NCBI GenBank assembly: GCA_001898935.1
Contig: MKVT01000013.1
Location: 62,001-126,000, forward strand
Source of the DNA: Paludibacter sp. 47-17
GTDB lineage: Bacteria; Bacteroidota; Bacteroidia; Bacteroidales; Paludibacteraceae
Direction of reading: 5' to 3'
Length of the DNA: 64,000 bases
A model generated the notes under the pieces. It saw only the letters and a program-made list of their open reading frames with translations, searched no databases and was not told the DNA's origin. This document shows positions 1 to 8,630 of the stretch, one piece after another; positions within the stretch are counted from its first letter, which is position 1, and every line of letters begins with the position of its first letter. The translations under genes and the position numbers were made by a program.

Positions 1-2789
1 TCACCCTGGTATCCGGCGAAGAGGAAGCCTATGCCCAATTACGCGACCGCGCCTACGACCTTATCATCTCGATGCCCAGCGGCGACAGCATCAATCCATT
101 CGAATGGGCCAAGGGAGTGAAATCGGTATACCCCGACATTCCGATCGTGGTACTGACGCCTTTCTCGAAATCGGTTTCAAAACGCATCGCCAACGAAGAC
201 CTCAGCGCCATCGATTACGTATTCAGCTGGCTGGGCAACCCCGACATCCTGCTCGCGATCACCAAGATGCTGGAAGATAAGATGAATGTGGAGGAAGACG
301 TCAGTTCGGTAGGGGTTCAGGTCATTCTTTTTGTGGAAGACTCGATTCACTTTTATTCCTCCATCCTGCCTCATCTGTACAAATGCGTATTTCAGCAATC
401 GAAGTCGTTCATGACCGAGGCGCTGAACGAGCACGAACAAATGCTCAGGATGCGCGGCCGGCCGAAAATTCTGTTCGCACGCACCTACGAAGAAGCCATG
501 ACCTTGTACCTGAAATACAAGGATAATATGCTGGGCGTGATTTCCGACGTTAGCTTTCTTCGCAACGGAGAGCGCAACCGGCAAGCCGGAATCGACCTCT
601 GCCGCGAAATCCGGAGGATGGATAAATACATCCCGCTTATTGTTCAATCGTCGGACAACGGCAACAAAGAGGCTACCGAAGCGTTTAAAGGCACATTCCT
701 GAGCAAGAATTCGAAAACCCTGTTGAAGGAATTAAAAGATACGATTAACAACAACTTCGGCTTCACCGACTTCAACTTCATCAACCCTGCTACCGGAGAG
801 GTAGAGGCGCGGGTACGAAACCTACGGGGGCTGCAGGATGTGGTTTTTTCGCTGAGCGACGAAAGCTTGCTTTACCACGTGGGACGGTACGATATTTCGC
901 GCTGGCTGTATTCGAGGGCCATGTTCCCATTGGCCGAATTTCTCAAAAACACGAACATTTACGACCCCGGCATTGAAGATCTGAACAAGCTCCGGCAGGT
1001 TATTTTCGGCGCTATCGTAAAATACCGGAAGATCAAAAACCGCGGGGTGGTTGCCGTTTTTCAGCGCGACCGGTTCGACCAGTACTCCAACTTTGCCCGT
1101 ATTGGTGAAGGTTCGATGGGAGGCAAAGGGCGTGGCCTGGCTTTTATCGATTCGATGATTAAGCGTAACGAACAATTGCAGCAGTATGAAAATGCGCAGA
1201 TTATGATTCCGAAAACGGTGGTGATCTGCACCGATATCTTCACCGAATTTATGGAGACCAATCAGCTGTATCCCATAGCTCTTTCCGATTTGCCCGACGA
1301 AGATATTCTGAAACATTTTCTGAATGCCCGTATTCCCAAATCGCTCATCGCCGATTTATTTTCGTTTTTGGGCGTTGTGAACACTCCTATTGCCGTACGC
1401 TCGTCCAGCCTGCTCGAAGACTCGCACTATCAGCCTTTTGCCGGCGTATACTCTACCTACATGGTGCCTTACAACCACGAAAGCCGCACGCAAACGCTGT
1501 CGCTGCTCACCGAAGCCATTAAGGCCGTATACGCCTCGGTATTTTTCAGGCAAAGTAAGATGTACATGACGGCTACCAAAAACGTGATCGACGAAGAAAA
1601 AATGGCTATCGTACTTCAGGAAACGGTAGGTAATGCGCACGACAACCGCTTCTATCCTTCCTTTTCGGGAGTGGCCCGGTCGCTGAACTATTATCCTATA
1701 GGCTCGGAAAAGCCCGAAGACGGCATAGCCAATATAGCCATGGGGCTGGGAAAATACATCGTCGACGGTGGGGTCACCCTTCGCTTCTCACCCGCTTACC
1801 CCCACAACATCCTGCAAACCTCGAGTTTGGAATACGCGCTCCGTGAAACCCAGACTCATTTTAACGCACTCGACCTGAACAACATTCACTTTGTACCGCA
1901 GGTAGATGACGGATTTAACTTATTGAAAATAAATGTACAGGATGCGTTAAAAGACGGCACCCTGAAGTACCTTGCTTCCACTTTCGATCCGCGCGAACAG
2001 ATGATTTACGACAGCCTGTACGAAGGAGGCCGGAAACTAATCACTTTTGCCAATATCCTGCAACACAATGTATTTCCGCTGGCCGAAACCTTAAAAGAAA
2101 TCCTTAAAATATCGTCTCAGGAAATGGGGCGTCCTATCGAAATTGAGTTTGCAGTCAACCTGGATTATTCTGAAAACAAACAACATAGCTTTTACCTTTT
2201 GCAAATCAGGCCCATTGTCGACAGCAAAGAAACCATCAATGAAGACATTGGAAAAATCCCGGGCGAAAACACGATTATCAGCAGCAACAGCGTACTGGGA
2301 CACGGCATCACCAAAGATCTGTTCGATATTATCTATATTAAACCCGAAGCATTCAATCCGTCCAAAAACCAACTGATCATGTACGATATTGAAAAACTGA
2401 ATAAGCAAATGGCCGATGCCGACCGGCATTACATACTCGTAGGCCCGGGACGCTGGGGCTCCAGCGATCCCTGGCTGGGAATCCCCGTCAAATGGCCTCA
2501 TATCAGCAATGCGATGGTAATCGTGGAGTCGGGACTTTCGAGTTACCGGATAGAACCGAGCCAGGGAACGCATTTTTTCCAGAACCTTACATCGTTCGGA
2601 GTCTCGTACTTCACCATTAACCCGTTTCAGAACGACGGAAGCTACGATCTGGAATTTTTAAACAGCCAGCCGGCAGTATTTGAAAACCAATACCTGCGGC
2701 ACATCCGTTTCAATAGCCCCATGATCGTAAAAGCCGATGGACGAAAAAACATCGGAGTGATCATGAAACCGATTTTATGTGTCGATTAA
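1..2789 (+). CDS. Receiver-like / PEP-synthase ATP-grasp protein (5' partial)
   Basis: The gene enters from the left edge; the frame is open from base 3, so the Met at base 72 is internal. The visible ~929 residues begin with a receiver-like stretch, then a second receiver-like domain (about nt 318-760) with an acidic pair in FVEDS, a candidate phospho-acceptor Asp in GVISDVSF and a Lys in FLSKNS. From about nt 1100 an ATP-grasp of the pyruvate phosphate dikinase / PEP synthase N-terminal type follows, with GEGSMGGKGRG and VRSSSLLED. The phospho-His swivel domain and PEP-binding barrel of true PpsA/PpdK are missing; the C-terminus instead carries a segment with GPGRWGSSDPWLG. Annotated relatives are usually called PEP/pyruvate-binding domain proteins. 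A regulatory or phosphotransfer role is inference and the substrate is unknown. Only 12 bp separate it from the peptide transporter, so co-transcription is likely. Confidence 0.85.
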   Translation, partial: TLVSGEEEAYAQLRDRAYDLIISMPSGDSINPFEWAKGVKSVYPDIPIVVLTPFSKSVSKRIANEDLSAIDYVFSWLGNPDILLAITKMLEDKMNVEEDVSSVGVQVILFVEDSIHFYSSILPHLYKCVFQQSKSFMTEALNEHEQMLRMRGRPKILFARTYEEAMTLYLKYKDNMLGVISDVSFLRNGERNRQAGIDLCREIRRMDKYIPLIVQSSDNGNKEATEAFKGTFLSKNSKTLLKELKDTINNNFGFTDFNFINPATGEVEARVRNLRGLQDVVFSLSDESLLYHVGRYDISRWLYSRAMFPLAEFLKNTNIYDPGIEDLNKLRQVIFGAIVKYRKIKNRGVVAVFQRDRFDQYSNFARIGEGSMGGKGRGLAFIDSMIKRNEQLQQYENAQIMIPKTVVICTDIFTEFMETNQLYPIALSDLPDEDILKHFLNARIPKSLIADLFSFLGVVNTPIAVRSSSLLEDSHYQPFAGVYSTYMVPYNHESRTQTLSLLTEAIKAVYASVFFRQSKMYMTATKNVIDEEKMAIVLQETVGNAHDNRFYPSFSGVARSLNYYPIGSEKPEDGIANIAMGLGKYIVDGGVTLRFSPAYPHNILQTSSLEYALRETQTHFNALDLNNIHFVPQVDDGFNLLKINVQDALKDGTLKYLASTFDPREQMIYDSLYEGGRKLITFANILQHNVFPLAETLKEILKISSQEMGRPIEIEFAVNLDYSENKQHSFYLLQIRPIVDSKETINEDIGKIPGENTIISSNSVLGHGITKDLFDIIYIKPEAFNPSKNQLIMYDIEKLNKQMADADRHYILVGPGRWGSSDPWLGIPVKWPHISNAMVIVESGLSSYRIEPSQGTHFFQNLTSFGVSYFTINPFQNDGSYDLEFLNSQPAVFENQYLRHIRFNSPMIVKADGRKNIGVIMKPILCVD

Positions 2790-2801
2790 TGTAAATAAAA
2801 C

Positions 2802-4343
2802 ATGCAATCAGCTCACCCCAAAGGACTTTATCTTATTTTTTTCACCGGCATGTGGGAACGCTTCAGTTACTACGGCATGCGGGCGTTATTTGTGCTCTAC
2901 ATGACAAAAGCCTTGTTTTTCGACAAAGCGCTAAGTTCGCAAATTTACGGAAGTTACACCGGACTGGTATACCTTACCCCTCTTATTGGCGGATATATTG
3001 CCGATAAGTACTGGGGCAACCGGCGGTCGATCGTCATTGGCGGGCTGCTGATGGCCTTAGGACAATTGCTGATGTTCTTTTCCGGAATGTATTACCGGCA
3101 GGTTGAGCCGGCTACATGGCTGATGATGGGCGGTTTGGCGTTTTTGATTTTCGGAAACGGTTTTTTCAAGCCCAATATCTCGAGCATGGTAGGACAGCTG
3201 TATCCACCGGGCGACAAGCGGCTCGATTCGGCATTTACGATATTTTACATGGGAGTAAATGTAGGAGCATTTATAGCTCCGCTGGCCTGTGGTTTTGTAG
3301 GCGACACCGGTAATCCGGCCGATTTCAGGTGGGGATTTCTACTGGCGGCAATAGGGATGCTGATCAGCGTCGTGCTTTTTCTGGCATTAAAGAATAAACT
3401 GATCGTGACCGAGAAGGGCACTCCGGTTGGATTGAAACCGGCAAAACAGACGACGGCACACGACGCAGGAAACCTGGCGGCGCCGGGCTTTACCAAGAAG
3501 CACTTATTCGTTTGGGCGGGTATCGGCACCCTGATACTGATAGCCTTTTACTTTTTACTGGGCCGCGACCTTATCGGAGCTTTTGTATTTGCTCTTACGA
3601 TTGCAGCACCGGGATTGGTGATCACCGATCCGAGTCTTACCAAAATTGAACGGCAGCGGATTTGGGTGATTTTTATCGTAGCCTTTTTTGTGATTTTTTT
3701 CTGGGCTGCTTTTGAACAGGCCGGAGCGTCGCTCACGTATTTTGCCGAAGAGCAAACCAATCGCGAATTACTGGGTACTGTAATTCCCACTTCGTATTTT
3801 CAGTCGGTTAACGCTGTGGCCATCGTGATATTCGCTCCCGTTTTTGTTTGGGTCTGGGGATGGTTGGGTAAGCGAAAAATGGAGCCGGCTTCGCCTTACA
3901 AACAATCCATCGGTTTGTTCCTGCTGGCTATCGGCTATTTAGTGATTGCCTTTGGAGTAAAAGACATTGAACCGGGCACTAAAGTAAGCATGATGTGGCT
4001 TATCAGCCTGTATACGATCCATACATTTGGAGAACTGGCCCTCTCGCCCATCGGCTTATCGATGGTAAATAAACTGTCGCCGGTAAAATTTGCTTCACTG
4101 CTCATGGGAGTCTGGTACCTGAGCATGGCTTCGTCCAACATCTTTGCCGGCACACTGAGCGCGCTCTATCCCGAACCTGTCGCACCCGGATCCGGCCTCA
4201 CCCATGTTAAATATTTTATCGGTTTTGAAATCGCATCTTTATACGATTTCTTTATGCTTTTTGTAGTATTGGCAGGAGTGGCCTCGGTGATATTATTCTT
4301 TTTAAGCCGAAAACTGGTAAAAATGATGAATGGGGTACGGTAA
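2802..4343 (+). CDS. POT/PTR2-family proton-dependent oligopeptide transporter
   Basis: A polytopic inner-membrane protein of 513 residues, the usual length for the proton-coupled oligopeptide transporter (POT) branch of the major facilitator superfamily, which imports di- and tripeptides. The family signature near the N-terminus reads GMWERFSYYG (residues 16-25), and the second PTR2 signature is seen as FYMGVNVGAFIAPL around residue 150. About 12-14 hydrophobic helices alternate with short loops. In the ExxERFxYYG motif the first Glu is replaced by Gly16, while Glu19 and Arg20 remain; this may alter proton coupling. It follows the PEP-synthase-like gene by 12 bp and precedes the NADH dehydrogenase by 52 bp. 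Peptide import would suit a proteolytic or amino-acid-fermenting Bacteroidales. Family assignment is secure; the substrate range is not shown. Confidence 0.92.
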   Translation: MQSAHPKGLYLIFFTGMWERFSYYGMRALFVLYMTKALFFDKALSSQIYGSYTGLVYLTPLIGGYIADKYWGNRRSIVIGGLLMALGQLLMFFSGMYYRQVEPATWLMMGGLAFLIFGNGFFKPNISSMVGQLYPPGDKRLDSAFTIFYMGVNVGAFIAPLACGFVGDTGNPADFRWGFLLAAIGMLISVVLFLALKNKLIVTEKGTPVGLKPAKQTTAHDAGNLAAPGFTKKHLFVWAGIGTLILIAFYFLLGRDLIGAFVFALTIAAPGLVITDPSLTKIERQRIWVIFIVAFFVIFFWAAFEQAGASLTYFAEEQTNRELLGTVIPTSYFQSVNAVAIVIFAPVFVWVWGWLGKRKMEPASPYKQSIGLFLLAIGYLVIAFGVKDIEPGTKVSMMWLISLYTIHTFGELALSPIGLSMVNKLSPVKFASLLMGVWYLSMASSNIFAGTLSALYPEPVAPGSGLTHVKYFIGFEIASLYDFFMLFVVLAGVASVILFFLSRKLVKMMNGVR

Positions 4344-4395
4344 GGGTAAACAATTTCGCCTCGCGGCTGTTGAATAAGGAAATATTTCTTCATTC

Positions 4396-5688
4396 ATGAA
4401 TTTCAAACCCATCAAAAAAGGAGAGCGCATCGTCATCATCGGAGGCGGATTCGCCGGCCTGCAGCTCGCAAAATCCTTACGCAACACCGGAGTAAAAGTA
4501 GTGCTGGTCGACCGGCAAAACCATCATATGTTTCAACCGCTGTTCTACCAGGTAGCCAGCGGCCGGCTCGAACCGTCCAGTATTTCGTTTCCTTTCCGGA
4601 AAGTATTTCAGAATAATAAAAATATCGATTTCAGAATGTCGGACATCAGCCGCATCATTCCGGAGGAGAACAAACTCATCACCACTTTCGACCGTGAAAT
4701 AAAATACGATCACCTGGTCATTGCCACAGGCTGTAAAACCAATTTCTTCGGCAACGAGCAGATAAAGGCCAATGCCTTTTCGATGAAAACCACCCAGGAA
4801 TCGATCGATATCCGCAATAAAATCCTGTTCAGTTTTGAAAAGGAGATTTTTGCCCGTCCGGAAGACAAACAGGCCTGGATGAACCTCATCATCGTGGGAG
4901 CAGGCCCTACCGGAGTGGAATTGTCGGGCGCTTTTGCCGAATTGAAAAACGACGTATTGCCAAAGGATTACCACAACATAGACTTCTCCAAGTTTAATAT
5001 TATCTTGCTGGAAGGCAGCAAAAACACCCTCAACAACATGAGCGAGGCCTCACGGACCGCATCGCGCAGCTATCTCGAAAAACTGGGGGTGATTGTAAAA
5101 ACCGAAACCTTCCTTAAGAGTTACGACGGCACGACGGCCGTACTGAGTAACGGCGAAGAGTTACAATCGAAAAACGTGATCTGGGCGGCGGGTGTCACTG
5201 GAAATGTGATCGAAGGTATCAGCGAAAACGACATCGTACGGAATCGCTATGTAGTGGACCGTTTCAACCGGCTGGTGAATTACGACAACATTTATGCATT
5301 GGGCGATGTAGCCTATATGCAGACGCCTTTGTATCCGCAGGGACATCCGCAGGTAGCCAACGTAGCCATTAATCAGGCGAAAAACTTAGGAAAAAACATC
5401 CGCGGCAGTCTGAAAAGCAAATCGTTTCGGGCCGTACCGTACGAGTATAAGGACCTGGGCATGATGGCCACCATCGGGCATCACATGGCGGTAGTGGAAT
5501 TACCCTTTCTAAAATTCAAAGGTCCCCTGGCCTGGTATGTATGGATGTTTCTCCACCTGATGCTGATTTTGAGTGTACGCAACAAGCTGGTGATTTTTAT
5601 CAACTGGGCCTGGAGCTATTTTACGAAAGATACCTCTTTGCGCATCATCACAACAGTAGATTATAAGAAGGAGAAAATTGTGGTATAA
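4396..5688 (+). CDS. Type II NADH dehydrogenase-like FAD/NAD(P) oxidoreductase
   Basis: A 430-residue flavoprotein of the NDH-2 / pyridine nucleotide-disulfide reductase fold. The N-terminal FAD site is IVIIGGGFAGLQLAKSL (about residues 12-28), the second Rossmann site for NADH is IIVGAGPTGVELSGAFAEL (about 160-180), and the late FAD contact appears as NIYALGDVAY. There is no redox-active CxxC, which argues against disulfide reductases. The C-terminal ~70 residues contain hydrophobic and aromatic stretches (WYVWMFLHLMLIL, VIFINWAWSYF) that fit monotopic membrane attachment. NDH-2 enzymes pass electrons from NADH to quinone without pumping protons. The Met chosen has the FAD motif at the normal distance. 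It lies on the same strand as the two upstream genes and may be the end of that transcript. Confidence 0.88.
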   Translation: MNFKPIKKGERIVIIGGGFAGLQLAKSLRNTGVKVVLVDRQNHHMFQPLFYQVASGRLEPSSISFPFRKVFQNNKNIDFRMSDISRIIPEENKLITTFDREIKYDHLVIATGCKTNFFGNEQIKANAFSMKTTQESIDIRNKILFSFEKEIFARPEDKQAWMNLIIVGAGPTGVELSGAFAELKNDVLPKDYHNIDFSKFNIILLEGSKNTLNNMSEASRTASRSYLEKLGVIVKTETFLKSYDGTTAVLSNGEELQSKNVIWAAGVTGNVIEGISENDIVRNRYVVDRFNRLVNYDNIYALGDVAYMQTPLYPQGHPQVANVAINQAKNLGKNIRGSLKSKSFRAVPYEYKDLGMMATIGHHMAVVELPFLKFKGPLAWYVWMFLHLMLILSVRNKLVIFINWAWSYFTKDTSLRIITTVDYKKEKIVV

Positions 5689-5763
5689 CGTACAACTTAT
5701 CCGGACTTAAAAAATATAAGGCCGCAAATGAACATAATTCGAAATTATTTTAATTAAAAAGGG

Positions 5764-5771
5764 TATATTTG
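5764..5771 (+). promoter_or_regulatory. Bacteroidota -7 promoter box (TATATTTG)
   Basis: TATATTTG matches the Bacteroidota TAnnTTTG element exactly and lies about 80 bp before the GH27 start in an AT-rich intergenic stretch. No convincing -33 TTTG is seen. Confidence 0.55.
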
Positions 5772-5850
5772 CAAACACAACAACATATATCTCCCTGGAA
5801 AAATAAAATAAGAATATATATTCATTTGCAGCCTTGTATTTTTAATTACC

Positions 5851-7596
5851 ATGCAAAACATTACAACACTTTGCCTTTGTTTTCTCCTCAGCTGCTCCTT
5901 GCTTTCACCAGCACAGCAAACAACAACCCAGTGTAACGGCAGCAGCAGTCATTATCAGCAAGCCGATCAGCCGGCTCCCTCCCGATCGCCTAAACCTCCG
6001 CTGATGGGTCTTTCGACCTGGAATGCCTATCGCGCCCACATCAACGACAGTATTATCAGGGCCCAGGCCGATGCCATGGTAGCCAAAGGTTTAGTGGAAG
6101 CCGGATATAAATACCTGAATATCGACGATGGATTTTTTGCAGGACGAGATGCTGCCGGCCGGATGCTGATTAATTCAACAAAATTCCCGTACGGTATGAA
6201 AGCATTGGCCGACTACCTGCATTCCAAAGGGCTCAAAGCCGGAATGTATGGCGATGCAGGACCGAACACCTGTGCCTCCATCTGGGAAAATCCTCCCGAA
6301 ACAGGCGGAAGAGGCGCGGGTTTTTACAATCATGAACAACAAGATATGAACTTGTACTTCAAGGAATGGGGATACGATTACCTGAAAGTGGACTATTGCG
6401 GTGCTTCGCAACAAGCGCTGAAGCTCGACGAAGAAACGCATTACACCCGGATCAAAAATGCAATCGATGCCACCGGAGTCGACGATTATGTGTACAATGT
6501 ATGCCGATGGACCTTCCCAGGAACCTGGGTAACCCGGCTGGCCGACTCCTGGCGCATATCGCCCGACATCAATGCTACCTATGGACGCATGGTCGAAATT
6601 CTCGACATGAACACTTTTCTGGCGCCTTACATGAGCCCCGGCCATTACAACGACATGGACATGCTTGAAATCGGGAACGGTACGACAATGACCTACGAAG
6701 AAAACAAAGCACAAATGAGCCTTTGGTGCGTGCTGAGTTCCCCATTGGTATTGGGAACCGACTTGAACCGGATCACCCAGCAAACCCTCGACATCATCAA
6801 AAACCACGAAGTAATTGCCGTCAACCAGGACATGACCGAACAAGGCAGACTGATTTCCGATTTTCGGCATCCGCTGCAAGTATGGTCGAAAAAATTAAAC
6901 GGAAAACAAAGCGGAGAACGGGCTGTCGTGTTGTTTAACCGCACCAGTGCTGCAGCAACCATAACCCTCAACTTTGCCGATATCGATTTAGCACCTGCGG
7001 TAAGTATACGCGACCTCTGGGCACACCGCGACCTGGGAGAGTTTACAGGCAGTTATACAGCCACTGTACCTTCGCATGGAGTCGTAATGCTTCGGATAAG
7101 CGGTCAGAACATTCCTCCATCAGTGTACGAGGCTGAATATGCTTACCTTCACAACTATAACCACTTAGTTAATTGCGTGGTCATCCCCAATCAGGCAAGA
7201 GCCGGATATCATGCCGCCGCTTCAGGAAAAGCTGCTGTTTCACACATCGGAGGAAACAAAGACAACTACCTGGAATTCAATGATATTTATTGCAAAGAAG
7301 AAGGAACCTATCCGCTTACCATCTCGTATTTCTGTGAAAACACACGAACCGCCATCCTGAAAGTAAACGAAGAAACAGTTCCTACAGCACCCTTCCATTC
7401 GGGGAACGCTTCAACTGTTGCCATACAATCGGTATATGTACATCTGAAAGCCGGTAACAACCGGATAAGAATTGAGAATCCGGCCGGTTATGCACCCGAC
7501 ATCGATAAAATAAGTATTGGAAAAAAAGACGGTCCGCTGCCCGGAAGCCCTCATCTGGAAACCGGAAACGGTCAACTCCCGGAAGGGCTTCGATAG
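5851..7596 (+). CDS. GH27 alpha-galactosidase-type glycosidase with C-terminal CBM6/35-like domain
   Basis: Secreted glycosidase of 581 residues. An N-terminal hydrophobic signal is followed by a Pro/Gln-rich linker. The GH27 (beta/alpha)8 domain starts near residue 50 (PPLMGLSTWNAY). The predicted nucleophile is Asp181 in LKVDYCG and the predicted acid/base Asp239 in DSWRISPDI, matching the GH27 pattern of a retaining mechanism. After a beta-sandwich, residues ~428-560 form a carbohydrate-binding module of the CBM6/35 type (YEAEYAYLHNYN, then DNYLEFNDIY). GH27 members release terminal alpha-galactose (some alpha-N-acetylgalactosamine or beta-arabinopyranose), so the exact sugar is not proven. 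An LLSC sequence at residues 12-15 could be a lipobox, but the n-region lacks positive charge. It converges on the ABC ATPase gene, whose stop is 4 bp away. Confidence 0.9.
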   Translation: MQNITTLCLCFLLSCSLLSPAQQTTTQCNGSSSHYQQADQPAPSRSPKPPLMGLSTWNAYRAHINDSIIRAQADAMVAKGLVEAGYKYLNIDDGFFAGRDAAGRMLINSTKFPYGMKALADYLHSKGLKAGMYGDAGPNTCASIWENPPETGGRGAGFYNHEQQDMNLYFKEWGYDYLKVDYCGASQQALKLDEETHYTRIKNAIDATGVDDYVYNVCRWTFPGTWVTRLADSWRISPDINATYGRMVEILDMNTFLAPYMSPGHYNDMDMLEIGNGTTMTYEENKAQMSLWCVLSSPLVLGTDLNRITQQTLDIIKNHEVIAVNQDMTEQGRLISDFRHPLQVWSKKLNGKQSGERAVVLFNRTSAAATITLNFADIDLAPAVSIRDLWAHRDLGEFTGSYTATVPSHGVVMLRISGQNIPPSVYEAEYAYLHNYNHLVNCVVIPNQARAGYHAAASGKAAVSHIGGNKDNYLEFNDIYCKEEGTYPLTISYFCENTRTAILKVNEETVPTAPFHSGNASTVAIQSVYVHLKAGNNRIRIENPAGYAPDIDKISIGKKDGPLPGSPHLETGNGQLPEGLR

Positions 7597-7600
7597 GCGT

Positions 7601-8563
7601 TTAATGGATACTTTGCAGCAACTCTTCTATGGTTTGGAAAGTATCTTCACCTATCCGCCAGCAACCATTCTCGATCACAATACACCTGTCGGCTTTTTCG
7701 ACCACCGCATAGCCGGCACGGGCCAACGCCCGGAGGGTCCAGTAAAGGCGGGTTTTTTCGCCCACCAGTTCAATTTCTTTATCCAAATGGTAATTCATCG
7801 AAAAGTTGCCGTTGGCCGGATTAAAAAAGAAGTTGGAGCTCAAAAATGCATCACTGAAACTGCCCTGCAGTACCAGGTCTTCAGGAACTCCCACCTCAAT
7901 ACCTTTTTCGGTCATCAGCCAGATGCGGTCGGCTGCCTGCAACGCCATATCGAGTTCGTGGGTCGACAACAGAATAGCCTTGCCCGAACGATGGGCCAAG
8001 CGATGAAGCAAGAGCATGATTTCCACCCGGTTCGGCAAATCGAGGTGGGCAGTCGGTTCGTCGAGCATGATTACCGGAGTATCCTGCACGAAAGCTTTCG
8101 CTATCATCACCCGTTGTTTTTCGCCGTCCGAAAGTTCGGCAAATAACTGGCCGGCTTTTTTCTGAAGATGAACCATCCGTATGGCATCGTCGACTTTTGC
8201 CACTTCCGCCTCCGAAAGCGTGCCCCACCAATTACTGTAAGGATGTCGCCCCATGGCTACAATGGAACGCACCGTGGCATTCTCGATTTCCACCCGATCG
8301 GTAAGTACCAGCGAAATAAGCTGGGCCCGTTCGGCCGCCGAAACCTTCTGAATGGTTTGCCCGCTGATTTTCACTTGCCCGCCGAGCGGAGGCTGTAAAC
8401 CGGCCAGGGTACGCAGCAAGGTCGACTTGCCGCAACCATTCGGACCAATCAGACATACCATTTCACCCCGACGAACCTCGAGCTGCAAACCGGTTTGAAC
8501 GGTGGTTTTTTCCTTCCGATGAATGTAGCCGATAGATAAATCGGTAGTAGTGAGTAACGACAT
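7601..8563 (-). CDS. FecE/BtuD-type ABC transporter ATP-binding protein
   Basis: An ATPase of 320 residues with Walker A GPNGCGKST (about residues 39-47), signature LSDGEKQR, Walker B VIMLDEPTAHLD and H-loop LLSTHELD. The sequence is closest to ATPases of iron-siderophore, heme and cobalamin importers. It is longer than the usual ~255 residues: about 60 extra C-terminal residues (after NGNFSMNYHLD) form a small alpha/beta tail. No cognate permease or binding protein lies nearby, so the transported substrate cannot be told; the permease may be elsewhere. It lies 67 bp downstream of cydC on the same strand, so it may be read from the same transcript. Its stop converges with the GH27 gene 4 bp away, leaving no room for a conventional terminator between them. 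Confidence 0.85.
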   Translation of the reverse strand: MSLLTTTDLSIGYIHRKEKTTVQTGLQLEVRRGEMVCLIGPNGCGKSTLLRTLAGLQPPLGGQVKISGQTIQKVSAAERAQLISLVLTDRVEIENATVRSIVAMGRHPYSNWWGTLSEAEVAKVDDAIRMVHLQKKAGQLFAELSDGEKQRVMIAKAFVQDTPVIMLDEPTAHLDLPNRVEIMLLLHRLAHRSGKAILLSTHELDMALQAADRIWLMTEKGIEVGVPEDLVLQGSFSDAFLSSNFFFNPANGNFSMNYHLDKEIELVGEKTRLYWTLRALARAGYAVVEKADRCIVIENGCWRIGEDTFQTIEELLQSIH

Positions 8564-8630
8564 GCCTTAAACGTAGAATTAGATCACAAAAATAACAGAA
8601 TTCTGGCGTATTAAAAAACCCGCCTGCCAA

